In this document: positions 1 through 12,500 of the stretch, in pieces
How the letters are laid out: every line of letters starts with the position of its first letter
Numbering within the stretch: the first letter of the stretch is position 1
Translations under genes and position numbers: made by a program
The notes under the pieces: generated by a model
The model's database searches: none
What the model was told of the DNA's origin: nothing
What the model saw: the letters and a program-made list of their open reading frames with translations, nothing else
DNA from: Bathynomus jamesi
Lineage: Eukaryota; Arthropoda; Malacostraca; Isopoda; Cirolanidae
DNA: 64,000 nucleotides
Assembly (NCBI GenBank): GCA_023014485.1
Contig: JAJOZX010000484.1
Location: forward strand, 1 to 64,000
Reading direction: 5' to 3'

Positions 1-160
1 TTATGCACAACGTTTTCTAACTTTTGCCTACCCCCTCCAAAAAAAATAAATAAATAAACCCATTTTCAATATTTAACACTGTTAGACAAAACTATTCAAT
101 AAAAGTATAGGATCACCTGAAGATCCGGGCCCCCAGCCTTCTTTAGTTAGCTTTATAAGG

Positions 161-375
161 CTAACTAACGAAAATATCACGACTTAACCTAACCAATCGT
201 CAAGGGCGTACAGTTGACCTAACCAATCGTCAAGGACGTACAGTTGACCTAACCGGGCCTTCAAATGAACTAACCTGGCATTCAATTGACCTAATTGGTC
301 ATTCAATTGACCTAATTGGTCATTCAATTGACCTAATTGGTCATTCAATTGACCTAACTGGGCATTCAACTGACC
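161..375. repeat. Foldback-family arm with 21-bp tandem array
   Basis: Positions 168-212 match one arm of the palindromic repeat seen complete at 9119-9247 and 30114-30216 (shared core AACCAATCGTCAAGGGCGTAC without the final base). From about 213 the sequence passes into tandem copies of a roughly 21-bp unit of the type CATTCAATTGACCTAATTGG, about seven copies, the central ones nearly identical. The array is open on the minus strand, giving a low-complexity Leu/Gly/Gln/Asn peptide, but that is a by-product of a period divisible by three. It is probably a decayed end of a foldback element whose subterminal region has been amplified. Confidence 0.7.
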
Positions 376-843
376 TTAGTTATTTAATTGGTGATAATTA
401 TTGTTTTTTCTGCATTATTTGGTGATAATTCTTGATTTTTTTCTGCTACTTTGGCTAAATTTAACACAATCCTCTGTAACTAGTTTAAGCTCACTGACGG
501 AACATCCAGTACACGCAACCAACATCACCAATGTTACACTCCAAACTGACGCATTTCCACCTCATTGCTACATTTTATAGGCAATTATGCGGCGGAATGG
601 CACAAAGTAGTTCTTATTAAAAATATTAATAAAAAATACTTTACGGGGTTTTACAAAAACTTTACCTATGCCATGGTCTACAGACAGTCTCCAAATATAC
701 ATATTTATGGTTTTTATGACTGAAATATCGGTATTCACGGAGCCGTGAAACTGCATATTTACCGAATATTTAACCTTTCAATGTGCACTCCAGATTCAAC
801 ATAAAACTATTTAAATAACTACAAACACAACAGCAAGTTCATA
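376..843. other. AT-rich spacer, nothing recognised
   Basis: I see no domain, splice structure or repeat boundary here. Short open stretches on the minus strand (568-756) have no recognisable motif. Confidence 0.5.
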
Positions 844-851
844 GCCTAGTC

Positions 852-1623
852 CAGGGGTGGGCAACCTTTTTAAGTGAGCGTGCCAAAATCGTCAAATCTT
901 TGATGCAAAATTTTCTCACGTGCCAACCGAAATTTTGGGGAACATATTATTATTTGGTGCCTTTTAAGTATTGGGAGAACCTTTTCAAATAATCAAAAAT
1001 ACACGGAGCGGTAAAATCAAAGAATATTGTAAGAGTGATTATTGTAAGTCATGTAAGATTGAATAAATGTAAAAATTAGTGACGGAATTTTTACTTGAAG
1101 GTCGTTCTACCCTGTTGATAGCGTGGATATTTTTTATTAGCCTTTAAGTGTAATTATAGCTGCCATATACAGCCACACATTTAAAACGCAATTTTAACAT
1201 CAGCAAAAGAGTAAACAATAATTCTGATTTTTTTTTTGTTTTTATATATCAAATCAATCAGCCATAAGTTTTTCAAGTTTTCCCAATACATTACAGTGCC
1301 CAATCTCATAATCGTTTTACTTGACTAAAGCACAATGAAAGAAATAAAATTAAAGATATTCTTTTATTGATTCTTAATCCCTTATGAATAATACATAAAA
1401 ATTACAGAGAAAATAAAATGTTATTTTACCTACATAATATATTAAACAGAAGTTAATCTTTACCATTTTTTAGCAGAAAACATTAAGTTAAAATATAAAA
1501 CAGCGAAGAATTTGGATATTTATTTATTTAATTTTTTTTAAGGTGAGCCCGGGTAATCGCGTGCCGGAAAGAAGTCGTTGGCGTGCCACGTTTGGCACGC
1601 GTGCCAAGGGTTCCCCACCCCTG
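852..1623. mobile_element. hAT-type non-autonomous element (MITE)
   Basis: The left end starts CAGGGGTGGGCAACC and the right end, read on the other strand, starts CAGGGGTGGGGAACC, so the terminal inverted repeats match over about 15 bp. The flanks are an exact 8-bp target duplication, GCCTAGTC at 844-851 and 1624-1631. An 8-bp duplication with CAG-starting ends is typical of hAT transposons (family knowledge). The 772-bp interior has no transposase reading frame. A second arm motif built on GTGCCA/TGGCACG is repeated near both ends. It was mobilised in trans by an unknown hAT transposase (inference). Confidence 0.88.
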
Positions 1624-1631
1624 GCCTAGTC

Positions 1632-4341
1632 ATTAAAATTAATATAACCATAAGCTATTATTATACGGCTCCAGGCCAATTACGTCATCAATCCTCAACT
1701 GCGGATCAACAAAGCGAGTAGACGAAATAGTGAATTTTTTGTATTTTTAAAGCTTTATTTTAAATTTCATAATTAAAGAGTGGCTTTGGTTTTTCAAATA
1801 TATCGTATGTTAGGGGTCTAACTAACAACGATGCCCGAACTCTAGAGTGGTTTTGGCCTTTTAAAAATGTTTACTTTCCCCGTTTCCAAGCTAAACAACT
1901 ATCTTTTTCGAAGTCACTGAAAAGATGTTTTTCCTTATTAAATTTCTTGTCAATTGAGTCACATTACGACTTTCTACATGCATTCATTCCAATTACAAAA
2001 CTTGTTAAACCTGGACCTACGATAGTTTAGGCCTTCTATGATACAAAGCTAAATTCTCGCAAAACAGTTAGGGTTTTGGTACTTAAAGATACGAATATTT
2101 TGCTTGACAAGTACGTGAGATTTTGACGACGTAATATAACATTAACATAAAAGGGTTATTGAATTTTTTGAATTAGAACTGTGACTAGGATACCCAATTG
2201 GGCTATTAAGAAAGTATGACAACACTGATTGAAAGACTGGACTCATGGTAGACCTATATTAGTCCTACTCAAGTTTAGGATATGTTTGTCATGTTTGGTT
2301 GAAAGGGTTAATTAAGTATCTACTTTTAATCTCATAGCTATTAACTAGCAGATTTTTACTAAAAGTGATGTATCTCTTGTCAAGGTAAAGTGTTAGCGAC
2401 TTCAAATCCCATAGAAAACTGAGAAAATGACGCAAATACACCATATAATAGTATTATTAATCTAAAATGATGTATCAGATCTGGTAAATTTTTTTATAAA
2501 CTTCTCATTTTGGATACTGTATGTCCCGACACTATAATGGTATATGGCGTACGTCATATTTTGGGCAGACATTTAATTACGTCGTGGCAAAAGGGACACT
2601 CAAAACTTTCGAGAAAAATAACTTTCTCGTACCGCACTCATATTTCAGACATTAAGAACTTTATACCAGAAAAAACAACGTTCTCTATAAATCTGGACGT
2701 ACTATCATTTTTTTTTATCGAAAACTGACCTACCAGTACCTGCTATCAAAGTGGTTTATACAGCATTTTTTTTTATCTAGTTGAAACAGATAATTTTGAA
2801 AGAAAAATATACCACTACGGATATAACATTCGCACTAATTATAAAGACCATGCCACAGTATATATATATAGACTATGACAAAGCCGTCTTTAACCATCTA
2901 TCTACCATAGTTATTATTATTACAGTATATTTAGTCGAACACACACACACAATATGCAAAATTTAATGCGCCAAATTTGGCCTACACTTATTACCTGTAT
3001 GCAAGATGGTTGAAAAGGTTTTCTGATTTTTTTTATTGTGCGTTATTCTAGTCTTAGTAGGTATTTTTTCAATAATATACTTTTCATGTCATTATGTAAT
3101 AATTTTCAATCATAAAAAGCTAAAATAAAATGATTCACAATTTCAATATTGTTAGATGTACATTCTTATGGCAATACTTGAGAATTGATCAGTCAAAGTG
3201 GTTGGGGGTTTGTTTACAAGCCATTAAAGCAAGTAGTCACGCGTTGATGTGTTGAATTGAACGTCTTGATTATTTGATTAAATTGTTTAAACATTTAATT
3301 GAACGAGGATATTGTAAACACCAATTTGACTAGGGAAGTACTTCTGGGAGGGACGTTAGGCAGGAGATAGGAAGCGCTGAAACTCCCGTTTTTACTGTCA
3401 CTGTCCTCCTTGTTAACACGCAGTTCTCCCTCTAATCCTCACTAGTCACTACACATACAGGCATCTTACACACTACATAATCTTTTGAAAATTAAAAAAA
3501 AAATTAAGAGTAATAACATTTGTGTTTTGGCTCTTTTCTTTGTATATGTGAGGGATGTTTTTGCAGACATTCGCCCTTGGCCCTTCCTTTCTGCATTAAA
3601 AAAATAAGCATTTAATTGTTAATAAGCATTGTAATGATTTTTTGCGCTGCCATACTTTGTAATAATATGTTAAAAAAAGAGAAAAATTCATAACTGGCAT
3701 CTCAGTAGTGACATCGACTTGGGGGTTGTAAAAATTGTGGGATGAGTTGGGGAATAATTTAGCATTGAAAACTGGCTTTTTATTTTGGCGGAGAATCAGC
3801 CAGACTGGCTGGGCGCAAGCAAAGAATGCCTGATCTGTATGACTATGTACTATTTTGACCATGTACCTACCGTACTTAGGAAATTGGAGTTAACTCGACG
3901 GATTCCCAATTCATTTTAAAACGTCGCAGTGATAAAGATTACCAAGGTTTTAAGGATTTGCAATATTAAAAATTTTAATTTTAATAGGGGCTTTTACCAC
4001 CGAGTACAGTACTAAAGAGTAGTCAAAGGTTTACATTAATTGATTTATATTCCTAGATTTTAGTTTCCATTGGCACACCATGGTGCCAGTGCGCTTATCC
4101 CACGCTGAGGAAAGTTTATACCTAGAAGGTTGCGAACAGCAGCAGCAGCAGCGGCATAGTGGCGAGACATCCTATCCTGTTGAAATATCGCACTGTTTAT
4201 GTCAATTCCAATAGCTTTTAGTTGGGGAAGAAAAATGTATCCTGTTATAGTTCGTTCCGGTCACGGTACGATCGTTAAAGAAAAAGGAACCAATTATGCA
4301 ATCACGTGACCTAGCCAGACGCGTACCGAACGGGAGGGCGA
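1632..4341. other. 2.7 kb AT-rich region, no gene recognised
   Basis: Both strands were read for domains, repeat ends and splice-flanked motifs and none was convincing. Open stretches at 2510-2728, 2781-2966 and 3596-3862 look like chance frames in AT-rich DNA. A short CAG-type run lies at about 4137-4153. The region may be intron, intergenic DNA or very old repeat. Confidence 0.5.
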
Positions 4342-4873
4342 CAGGGGCGATCGCTCCCCCCTTCAGCTAATAAATTAATTATTATTATTTTCCCAGTAAA
4401 ATTGCTAGGTTACAACAGGATGAGAATGAAAGTGAAAAAATTTCGGCGCCTTCGGCGCTAGCTCTTGCCCCCGCCTACTACTAAAAATCTAAAATGGCTT
4501 AGGATCCCGAAAACTCTTAATTCGGCCCTGAGAATAATTTTCTTTTATAAAGGTAACAGTCCAAGGAAATGCTTAATCTCGAAATTAGCACCTTTTTATT
4601 CTTATGTTAATACAAATCTGAGCATCCTAATTGCGGTTTGCATTGAATATTATGTTACTAATCAGATTATCATAATTTTTATATTTTTTAGAATATAATT
4701 TTTATATTTTTATTCATAATGTGTCTTAGCAGTAGCTAGTTAATCATCTCTAACTGAACGATAAGCTCATCATGAACGTACATAAAAATTATTTATCTCT
4801 ATTTCAATTATACTTCTACGATTAGTTCCAAATTCGCCCACCGCCCCTTGGCAAATTTCTGGGTACGCCCCTG
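4342..4873. mobile_element. Possible hAT-like non-autonomous element
   Basis: The left edge reads CAGGGGCGATCG and the right edge, reversed, reads CAGGGGCGTACCC. The right end resembles the right end of the hAT at 42773-44242, which also ends in GTACGCCCCTG. No matching 8-bp target duplication is visible. A second possible hAT end lies inside at about 4525-4536 (...GGCCCTG), so this may be two overlapping relics. Confidence 0.35.
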
Positions 4874-4927
4874 GATGTAGCGCATGAAACGTTAACTTTT
4901 GGTGAATCCCGTTCATGTTGCCGCGTT

Positions 4928-5216
4928 TCAGCACTGGCTAGGCCGTGATGGACCGATAGCATGGCCATTGGCCATCTCAGTCATTCAACTCAACTCCTTT
5001 AGGTTTTTTATATATGGGTTATGTTAAAACGCTCGTCTATCGTAACAAACCCAGGAATGTGGCACAACTTTGTCAAATAATTAAAGAGGTTATTGGATCC
5101 ATTCCGCAAAAGCATCTTGTTGATGACCTAATGGAGCTCGAGCGTCCAATACGTACTTCAGCAACGAATGATGGTCATCATGCGGAAGCAGAGTGGGAAA
5201 AAACAATGGTTATTTG
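4928..5216 (+). pseudogene. mariner-type transposase, 3' fragment
   Basis: The plus strand encodes, across frameshifts, a stretch resembling the last catalytic region of mariner-like transposases: W-x-GRDGPIAWP, then a degraded SPDLTPLDFFLWG-like stretch at about 4975-5016. It then continues as WGYVKTLVYRNKPRNVAQL and an IKEVIG-IPQ motif (5014-5110). The N-terminal DNA-binding part, the first two catalytic aspartates and the inverted ends are missing, so this is a dead 3' remnant. The motif order is as known for arthropod mariner relatives; assignment to a clade is not possible. Confidence 0.65.
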
Positions 5217-5782
5217 AAAAAAAAAAACATTTAAAAAAGTGGTTTATTTGGTTTTAATGGTTTTTTTGGTTTTAATGGTTTTTTTGGTTCGTTAGTGTTT
5301 GACTGTAGTAAAATTATTTTATCTTTCATATTATTTTATTTAAACATTATACTAACTTTTACAAGAAAGAAACTACCTATGTTTACACTCAAAATGATAA
5401 AACGGAGCTTCTTTATTATTTTCTTCTAAATAATAGTGATAATAACGAAAACAATTCCTTTAACACTATTCAGATTTCAGATTTACCGTAATCATATTGT
5501 TCATGCAAACAAAACATGTCAAAACATGTCAAAACCTAGTATGCTAGGTGTAGCTGTAACCCCTAGATCCTGTCTCAAAGCAGGATCCTATCTGCTTTGC
5601 AGATAGCTGGTGAGGGAAGCTATATTTTTGGGGCCTCTTTGCGAGTGACCCGTTGCCCACATTGGGTTAACATCATGAAAAAGAAAAAAACTATAGTGTT
5701 TGTCATTTACCATTACTTATTCGGACTATAGTGGATTTAATTTTCCCAGAAGAGTTCCTTGTTCCATGCATGGTCTGTGTAT

Positions 5783-5784
<2 letters not shown>
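5217..5784. other. AT-rich spacer with short T-rich tandem
   Basis: Positions 5245-5292 hold about three copies of a 22-bp T-rich unit (TTTGGTTTTAATGGTTTT). The rest shows nothing recognisable. Confidence 0.5.
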
Positions 5785-5830
<46 letters not shown>

Positions 5831-5848
5831 TATATATATATATATATC
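5785..5848. repeat. (TA)n microsatellite at LINE 3' end
   Basis: An imperfect TA array directly abuts the 3' end of the minus-strand family A LINE. Confidence 0.9.
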
Positions 5849-8440
5849 TTTCAATCTTTCAAAGGTTCCATGCGATGATTCCTTATTTCACGAAGGTCAA
5901 GCTTGTCGCCCCCTCCTCTCGAGTTGGCCTGGTGAAGTAGTGAGTTGGTTTCTTGTACTCTCCATCTCACATAGCCAGGTACGCCCTGCTCATTGGGGAT
6001 TGTTCTGAGCCAGACGTCTAATCTTCTTTTGAAGATGTCCACAACACCATTCGTGTTCCTTAGATCTTTGGGCAGCTGATTAAACAGTTTTGGTCCTCTC
6101 ACAACAAAACTATTTTCTTTCATGGTTAAGGATGTTCCCTGTCTCGCATTTATTTTGGGAACACGACACAGTCTTCCTTTTCTACTTTCCACCGTTGTTT
6201 GGGGAGTTACAGGGTTCAGAGTAAGATTAGGGACTAGTTTCTCCATTATTTTCCGAGTGTAAATGATGGTGTGTATCTCTCTCTTCTTCTTTCCAGTGAA
6301 TATAGGTTTAGTTCGCGTAACCTTTCCCAGTAATTTAGTTCTTTGCACCCCTTAATCCTGGCTGTGAAGCTTCTCTGAATTCCTTCTAGCTGTCTAATGT
6401 CTTCTTTTTTATATGGGGATGTTAGGACCGAGCAGTATTCCAATTTGGGTATGATCAGTGTTTTCAGTAGAGGAATCATTATATTCCTATCCCTTCGTTT
6501 AAAGGTTCTCAGTATCTACCCAGTTTTTCTCTTTGCTCTGTTCACTGCCATCTTATTTTGTGTTTCAAATTTCGCATCATCAGTCATTACAACCCCTGAA
6601 TCTTTTGCTCTAGAATTTCTCTGAATTTCCTGTCCATTTGGGGTATACGATTCCATGGATTTTAGGTCTTCTCTTTTTCCGTACCTTAACAGCTGAAATT
6701 TTTCAGTGTTAAACTTCATATTGTTGTCTTCCGTCCACTTGTAGATTCTGTTCATATCGGTTTGTAGAGATCCTATATTTTCTGAGTTTCTTATTTTTCT
6801 CCTGATCTTTGTGTCATCGGCAAAGGATGTTACTGTGCTGTCTCTGGTAACGTCCTCATCTATGTCAGTTAGCATGATTATGAATAGTGGAGCTAATACT
6901 GTTCCTTGTGGTATGAGCTGAGGACCTCTGATTCTGTTGAAGATACTCCTTCTACTGTAACGACTTGCCGCCGCTCACTAAGGAAATTATATATCCATTT
7001 CCCTACTTTTCCTGTTTTTCCCCTATATTTCAGTTTATGTATTATGATTACATGGTCACACTTGTCCAACGCTTTGGCAAAGTCCATGTATATTACATCA
7101 TAGTTTTCATTACTTTCAAGTGCATCAATAATGTTGTTGTAGTGTTCCTTTAGTTGTGATAGGCATGATCTACCTGACCAAAACCCATATTGGTTATCAT
7201 TGAATTTTTTCCTAGTTTCCAAAAAGTCATAGATTTTCTGTCTAACTATTCTTTCAAATATTTTAGTGAGATGAGATGTAAGCGACACTGGCCTATAGTG
7301 TTTGGCCTCCGATCGATCTCCTCCTTTATATATTGGGACTATGTTCGCGCTCTTCAGGATGCCCGGTATTTCTCCCGTGTCTAGTGATCGTCTCCATATC
7401 GTATATAGGGGCTCAGCGATTGCATTCTTGTAGTTTTTGATCAGTGTGGCATTCCATTTATCCGGTCCTGCCGCTGAGTGTGCTTTTAGTTTCCGTACAG
7501 CTTGTGTAATATCATCTGTCGTTAAGTCGAAGTCCGTTATACTTTCCCCTTGTAGTTCTTCTTCAAAGAACGCGTTTCTATCGCATATCAGTTTGTCAGT
7601 TTTTGGATACTGAAAGATGATTCGTACTGAGCTCTTAATATTTCAGATACTTCTGTTAGATCATCAGATAAAGCACTGTTCTCGTTTTGCAGAGGTCCAA
7701 TAGTCGCATGATTTTTCTTCCTTTTTGCAAAATTATAGAAGTACTTTGAGTTAACCTTTATCGCTTCTATAGCGTCGTCGTCTTCTTTTTCTGTATGCTT
7801 CTCAATTAGTTCCTGTATGATGTTATCGATACTCTGCAGTTTATCATTTAATATTTTACTGATGTTGTTATCTTTACAGTTATTTAATTTTGCAGTCACT
7901 CTTTTTCTCTTTCGGAACAATGACCTCTTTTTTCTCTCGAACCTGCTTCTCTTTCCTCTTTGTTGTACTTTTGGAACATGTCTTTCCACAATTTCCAGCG
8001 TCTCCTCTAAAGTCATTAGCATCTCTTCCATTGTCTTGGCCTCGAAAATAGTTTTCCAATCTATTACTTCCATGCTGGATGTCACATCTTCCCAGTTTAT
8101 AACTTTGGAGTGAAAATTAAAAATTTCGAATTTGCTTCTTTCTGTTGTTCGTGTTCTTTCCCTTTCCTGTTGCTTTTATATTGGTTGCTATTTCAATAAT
8201 GTTATGGTCCGATATTATAGTTGGGGATATTTCTACAAATTATCAATTAGGTTGCTGTTGCTTGCGAATACCACATCTAGGCAGTTGTTTTTTCTTGTGT
8301 TTTCTGTTATTTCTTGCGTTAACATAAATTCATCAGCCAGGGCTAGTAGCATTTTTACCTGCTCCTGGTCTTCCTGTGTGCCCCCCTTGTCCTGGTGTAT
8401 ACATATATTTTTTCCTATCCTTTTATATTTCAGGAATGGG

Positions 8441-8442
<2 letters not shown>
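5849..8442 (-). mobile_element. Non-LTR retrotransposon, family A, 5'-truncated
   Basis: A minus-strand LINE runs from a partial endonuclease domain (right side) to a 3' untranslated tail that ends in a (TA)n tract at 5785-5848. Its tail contains the complement of AAGCTTGACCTTCGT, also present in the copies at 58.7-59.6 kb and, in shorter form, at 63.2 kb. The body shares proteins with the copies at 58690-59626, 61500-63240 and 63695-64000. The 5' side stops at another (TA)n tract, which suggests truncation during insertion. The protein type is that of the CR1/Jockey group (family knowledge; clade not proven). Confidence 0.88.
5851..8330 (-). pseudogene. LINE family A ORF2 (endonuclease-RT) remnant
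   Basis: Read right to left, the segments are: an endonuclease end with an SDHNIIEI motif (about 8180-8210); a Lys/Arg-rich linker (7588-8085); reverse transcriptase fingers and palm (6893-7288) with the motif-A-like MDFAKALDKCDHV; the palm core with TSFADDTKI (6516-6875); and the thumb and C-terminal region (5851-6479) with SPYKKEDIRQLEGIQ and VRGPKLFNQLPKDLRN. The segments lie in at least three frames, so frameshifts separate them. The FADD catalytic box is intact, but the enzyme cannot be made from this copy. It would have copied LINE RNA at a nicked target in the nucleus. ORF1 is absent. Confidence 0.85.

Positions 8443-8476
<34 letters not shown>
8443..8476. repeat. (TA)n microsatellite
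   Basis: TA array at the 5' break of the family A LINE. Confidence 0.9.
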
Positions 8477-8479
<3 letters not shown>

Positions 8480-8916
8480 TTAATAGCCTAAACTAAGCTA
8501 ACAATCCCACAGTTAGAAAGAATAGAATAGAATTTTAAACGAATTTCTGTACAGAAATTTTTTAACTAATTACGCTTAACCTGCCATAACTAACTTAACT
8601 GATCCTTACCTTATCTAACATTCTCTAACTTAAATTTAGAATACGTCTACCTTAACTCAATCTCGCCTAATCTACCTTTGTGCTTCATGACAAACTATTC
8701 TTTCGTCAACATATTTAGAACAGATCATAAACTATCGAAATTCTCGTTTATATTAACAAAATTACATTTCCTTCTCACAAATACACGGTTATGGTTAACA
8801 ATAGTGGACGAATTTTTTGTCTTTTTTTTTAAATAATTTGCTTATTATTTTCAAATACAGATTATATTAATGAAGAACTTGCGGAGTGACCCGCGTTGCC
8901 GGGTGGAAGTTGAACG
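8477..8916. other. AT-rich spacer
   Basis: It contains scattered TAACCTA/TAACTTAA-like words but no ordered array and no gene. The last 40 bp (8877-8916) has a GTGACCCG-GTTGCCGGGTGG motif similar in style to the end regions of RTE-type LINE tails. Confidence 0.45.
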
Positions 8917-8941
8917 ATATATATATATATTATATATATAT

Positions 8942-8975
<34 letters not shown>

Positions 8976-9072
8976 ATATATGAAAATGAACATCAAAATG
9001 AAAATTAAAAGGTTTATTGGCAGACTATAGTCCATATGACAAATATTATTAATATATATATATTATTATATA

Positions 9073-9118
<46 letters not shown>
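8917..9118. repeat. Compound (TA)n arrays
   Basis: Two long TA/TATTA arrays (8917-8982 and 9044-9118) flank a 60-bp non-repetitive segment. The second array directly abuts the foldback element at 9119. Confidence 0.9.
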
Positions 9119-9121
<3 letters not shown>

Positions 9122-9247
9122 CGGTTAGGTTAATTGTACGCCCTTGACGATTGGTTAGGTTTAGTCGTGATATTTTCGTAAGTTTTAACAAAAATATCAC
9201 GACTAACCTAACCAATCATCAAGGGCGTACAGTTGACCTAACCGGGC
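9119..9247. repeat. 129-bp palindromic foldback element
   Basis: The left arm starts GCCCGGTTAGGTTAATTGTA and the right arm, reversed, starts GCCCGGTTAGGTCAACTGTA. The arms continue inward with CGCCCTTGACGATTGGTTAG and its complement and meet at about 9183. The whole segment could fold into one hairpin. Related copies lie at 161-375 (one arm) and 30114-30216 (inner part). The outer arm sequence, GTACAGTTGAC-TAACCGGG, also occurs in the inverted end of element B (about 34413-34432), so this may be a minimal derivative of that transposon. Confidence 0.8.
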
Positions 9248-9276
9248 ATTCAATAATTTTACTCTAGGTTTCGATA

Positions 9277-9333
9277 TATATATTAATATATATATATATA
9301 TATATATATGACCTCGGAGGCCAACGCCACATA

Positions 9334-9367
<34 letters not shown>
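9277..9367. repeat. (TA)n arrays around a 24-bp RTE-tail-like scrap
   Basis: TA arrays at 9277-9309 and 9334-9367 enclose GACCTCGGAGGCCAACGCCA, the same phrase as at 17896-17919 in the RTE-like tail. The tail scrap and the arrays were probably joined by old insertions. Confidence 0.75.
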
Positions 9368-9368
<1 letters not shown>

Positions 9369-9525
9369 TTTTTTTTTTTTGTTTCAAAGTATGACGCTCA
9401 TGGCCACCAAAAGAAAGGTGGATAGCAGAGCGAACACAGGACGAAGATTAAGGAACAGCTAATGGAAATGAACAATAGACGGGGAGGAGGAGGAGGGGGG
9501 GGGAAGCAGAAAGATCATAGCGGAG

Positions 9526-12500
9526 TCACAGCCGGTAAAGAAGTCGGGAGCGAAAGAGGAAGGAGAACAACCCGGTTATCGAAAAGTAGGGACCTTCAGA
9601 TAGAATAGCGCCAAGCCTATCAGAAGGCCCGACGCTCTCCAAAAAGGGAAAATACTCTGCGCGCAGCGCAGAGTAAAGCGGACACTCCACCAGGAGGTAG
9701 GCAACTGTAAGGAAAACGTTACAATTGGGACATCGGGGCACCCGATCCCCGGCCATCAAATAGCCATGGGTCAGGTGGGTGTGGCCAATACGGAGGCGGG
9801 CCAGAACCACCTCCTTATGGCGCGACCGATGGAAGGAAGAGGCCCAACATCCCAATTTGGGTTTAATCTTGCAAAGTTTGTTATCCGTAGCGCCATCCCA
9901 GCGACTCTGCCACCGGGAGCGCAAAAACCTACGGAAGCCAGGGATATAATCGGAAAAGGGGAGGGACACGGGTGAAACCTGTAGTCGGCACGCGGAACGG
10001 GCAGCTCGATCGGCAGCCTCATTACCAGCCACGTTAACATGTGCTGGGACCCAGCAAAATACCACCTCCATGCCACCGAAAGCGACAAGGGTATGGCACA
10101 GTAGCTGGATTCGTCGGACCAGTGGGTGCACAGGGTCAAAACACTCCAGGCCATCCAGGGCACTGCGGGAATCCGAATAGATGACAAACGACCCATCCGG
10201 ATGCTCCCGCACCACCTCCAGAGCGCTCAGAATGGCATAGAGCTCCGCCGTGAAAACGGAAGCCTCATCAGGGAGACGGGTACATCGGGGAGCAAGGGCA
10301 GACGACTGGGGAACAGCCGCGGCCCCAACGCCCCCCGACGACCTCGAGCCATCCGTGAAGACCGCAACACATGCAGAGTGACACGCCGCATGCTGAAGGA
10401 ACAGAGACCGAAGCAAGGCAGAGTCAGAATCGGCCCTGTGAACGGGGCGCAACGCCCTACAGCACGCAACAAGGGTGCTCTCCCAAGGTGCAACACCCTT
10501 GAAAGAGACCGGTATAACGGATGGAGGAGGAGTGCCCATACCATCGAGGAGGGAGGTCACCGTGTCGGTGAAATACCAACCACCATCCTGGCAGAACGCC
10601 CTCTCCACCACCTGGAACAGAGGAGAGTTGGGAAGACGGAGGATCCGGAGATAGTGCTTAGCAATGAGGAACGACCTCCGATCCCCCAAGGGAGGGATGT
10701 CGCACTCAACCTGCAGACTATCAACCGGAGAGGAGCGGAAGGCGCCAGATGACATGCGCAGTCCTCTAGAGAGGACCGGATCCAGTATCCGAAGGGCCGT
10801 ACGGGAGGCGGAGCCATACACCACACTCCCATAATCAAATTTTGACTGTACCAGGGACACGTACAAACGGAGGAGTGTCCGCCTATCCGCGCCCCATGTA
10901 GTATGCGACAGATGTCCCAGCAAATCCAGGGTACGTCTTGCAGACTCGCGCAGCCGGCGAAGGTGGGGAACCCAGCTCAAACGGCTGTCGAAAACCATAC
11001 CCAGGAAACGCACTGACTAAACGAGGGCCAGAGGCTGACCCCCGAGTGTAAGATCAAAGGTCGGGACGGCGCCGGATCCCCGTCTCCTCGGCAGAAGGAA
11101 GGCCACACACGAAGTCTTCGGGGAAGACAGCGTAAGGCCCACCGACGACGCCCAGCGTTCAACCCGATTGACCGCGAGTTGGACCTGCCTCTCCACGAGG
11201 GGGGGACTCGTCCCCGCGGCATAGACAGCCAGATCGTCGGCATAGATGGAACATCGCACCGAGGGCGGAAGGGCTCCCGGTAGCGCAGACATGACCAGAT
11301 TGAAGCAGGAGACGCTTAAGACACACCCCTGGGGCACCCCCTCCTCCTGAACATACAGGTCAGATAGGGCCGCCCCATTACGGACGCGGAAAGTGCGACG
11401 GCAGAGGAAGTTACGAAGAAATGTGGGCAAAAAGCCCACAAAAACAAGAGACTTCAAACGGTCCATGACAACTCCCCGGCGGGTCGTGTCATAGGCCTTT
11501 TGGACATCAAAAAAGACGGCCAGAACAAGATTCCGGCCGGAAAAGGCCTCCCGTACATAATGACCAAGGAGGAGAAGGGGGTCCAGAGTACCCCGAAATC
11601 GACGAAAGCCATACTGGGTCGGGGGGTATAACCCAAGCGACTCCAGTGTAAAGGAAAGTCGGACGGCCACCATCTTTTCAAGGAGCTTGCATAAGCAGCT
11701 CGTCAAGGCAATAGGCCGATAGCCCGCCACCTCCGCTGGATCCTTCCCCGGCTTAGGTATCGGGACCACAATCGCCTCCCTCCAACGGGAAGGGAACGAC
11801 CCCTCAACCCACACCCGGTTGAAAAGATCCAGCAAGACGTGTAGGGCCATCGGGTGCAGATTCCAAAGAAAGTCATACGGAATGTCATCAGGGCCAGGGG
11901 CAGAAGAACGACGGGTTGCCAAGGCAGCCCGAAGTTCCCGCATCGTAAAGAGATGGTTATAGGGCTCGTTCCCAGGCGGCGGGAACGTAACATTCGACAA
12001 AGGACGATCCGCAGCTGAAGGCGAACGGGAAACCGCAGCAAAAGCCCCAGCCAGCCGATCGGCCACAGCAGCAGGATCCGAAAGGAAGCCGTCCCCGTCC
12101 CGAAGGACAGGGCGACTAGCAGGGACAGGCTTCCCCTCGATACTACGGACCTTCCGCCACACAGTAGCAGAAGGGGTAGACGAGGAAATGCCGGACACAA
12201 AAGCACGCCAAGAGGCCCGACGGGCCAACTTGAGAGTCCGGCGGGCGAAAGCCTTCGCCCGCCGCATCTCAATCAAGTGGTCCGCGCGCCGGGTGCGGTG
12301 GAAGCGGCGCGTCGCCCTCTTCCTCTCGCACACCGCCTGGTGACATGCTGGAGTGCACCACGGGACGCTACGCGTCCGCGGGTTACCGGAAGATCGAGGG
12401 ATACAGTCCTCCGCGACACCCATCAACACCCGCTCGAAGAACTCCAAGCTTTCATCCACAGAGCCAAAGCTCAACACCGAACGGTAATGACGGAACGAGC

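Noticed and set aside
184..369. Open frame with a Gln-Leu-Asn-Asp-type repeat peptide
   Set aside because: It is only a translation of the 21-bp tandem array; a period divisible by three keeps the frame open.
3596..3862. Minus-strand frame of 88 codons
   Set aside because: No recognisable motif, AT-rich surroundings, no splice or repeat context.
10126..10752. Plus-strand open frame of 208 codons in the GC-rich LINE
   Set aside because: Antisense shadow of the RNase H/RT coding strand; no domain, and GC-rich codon bias opens opposite frames.
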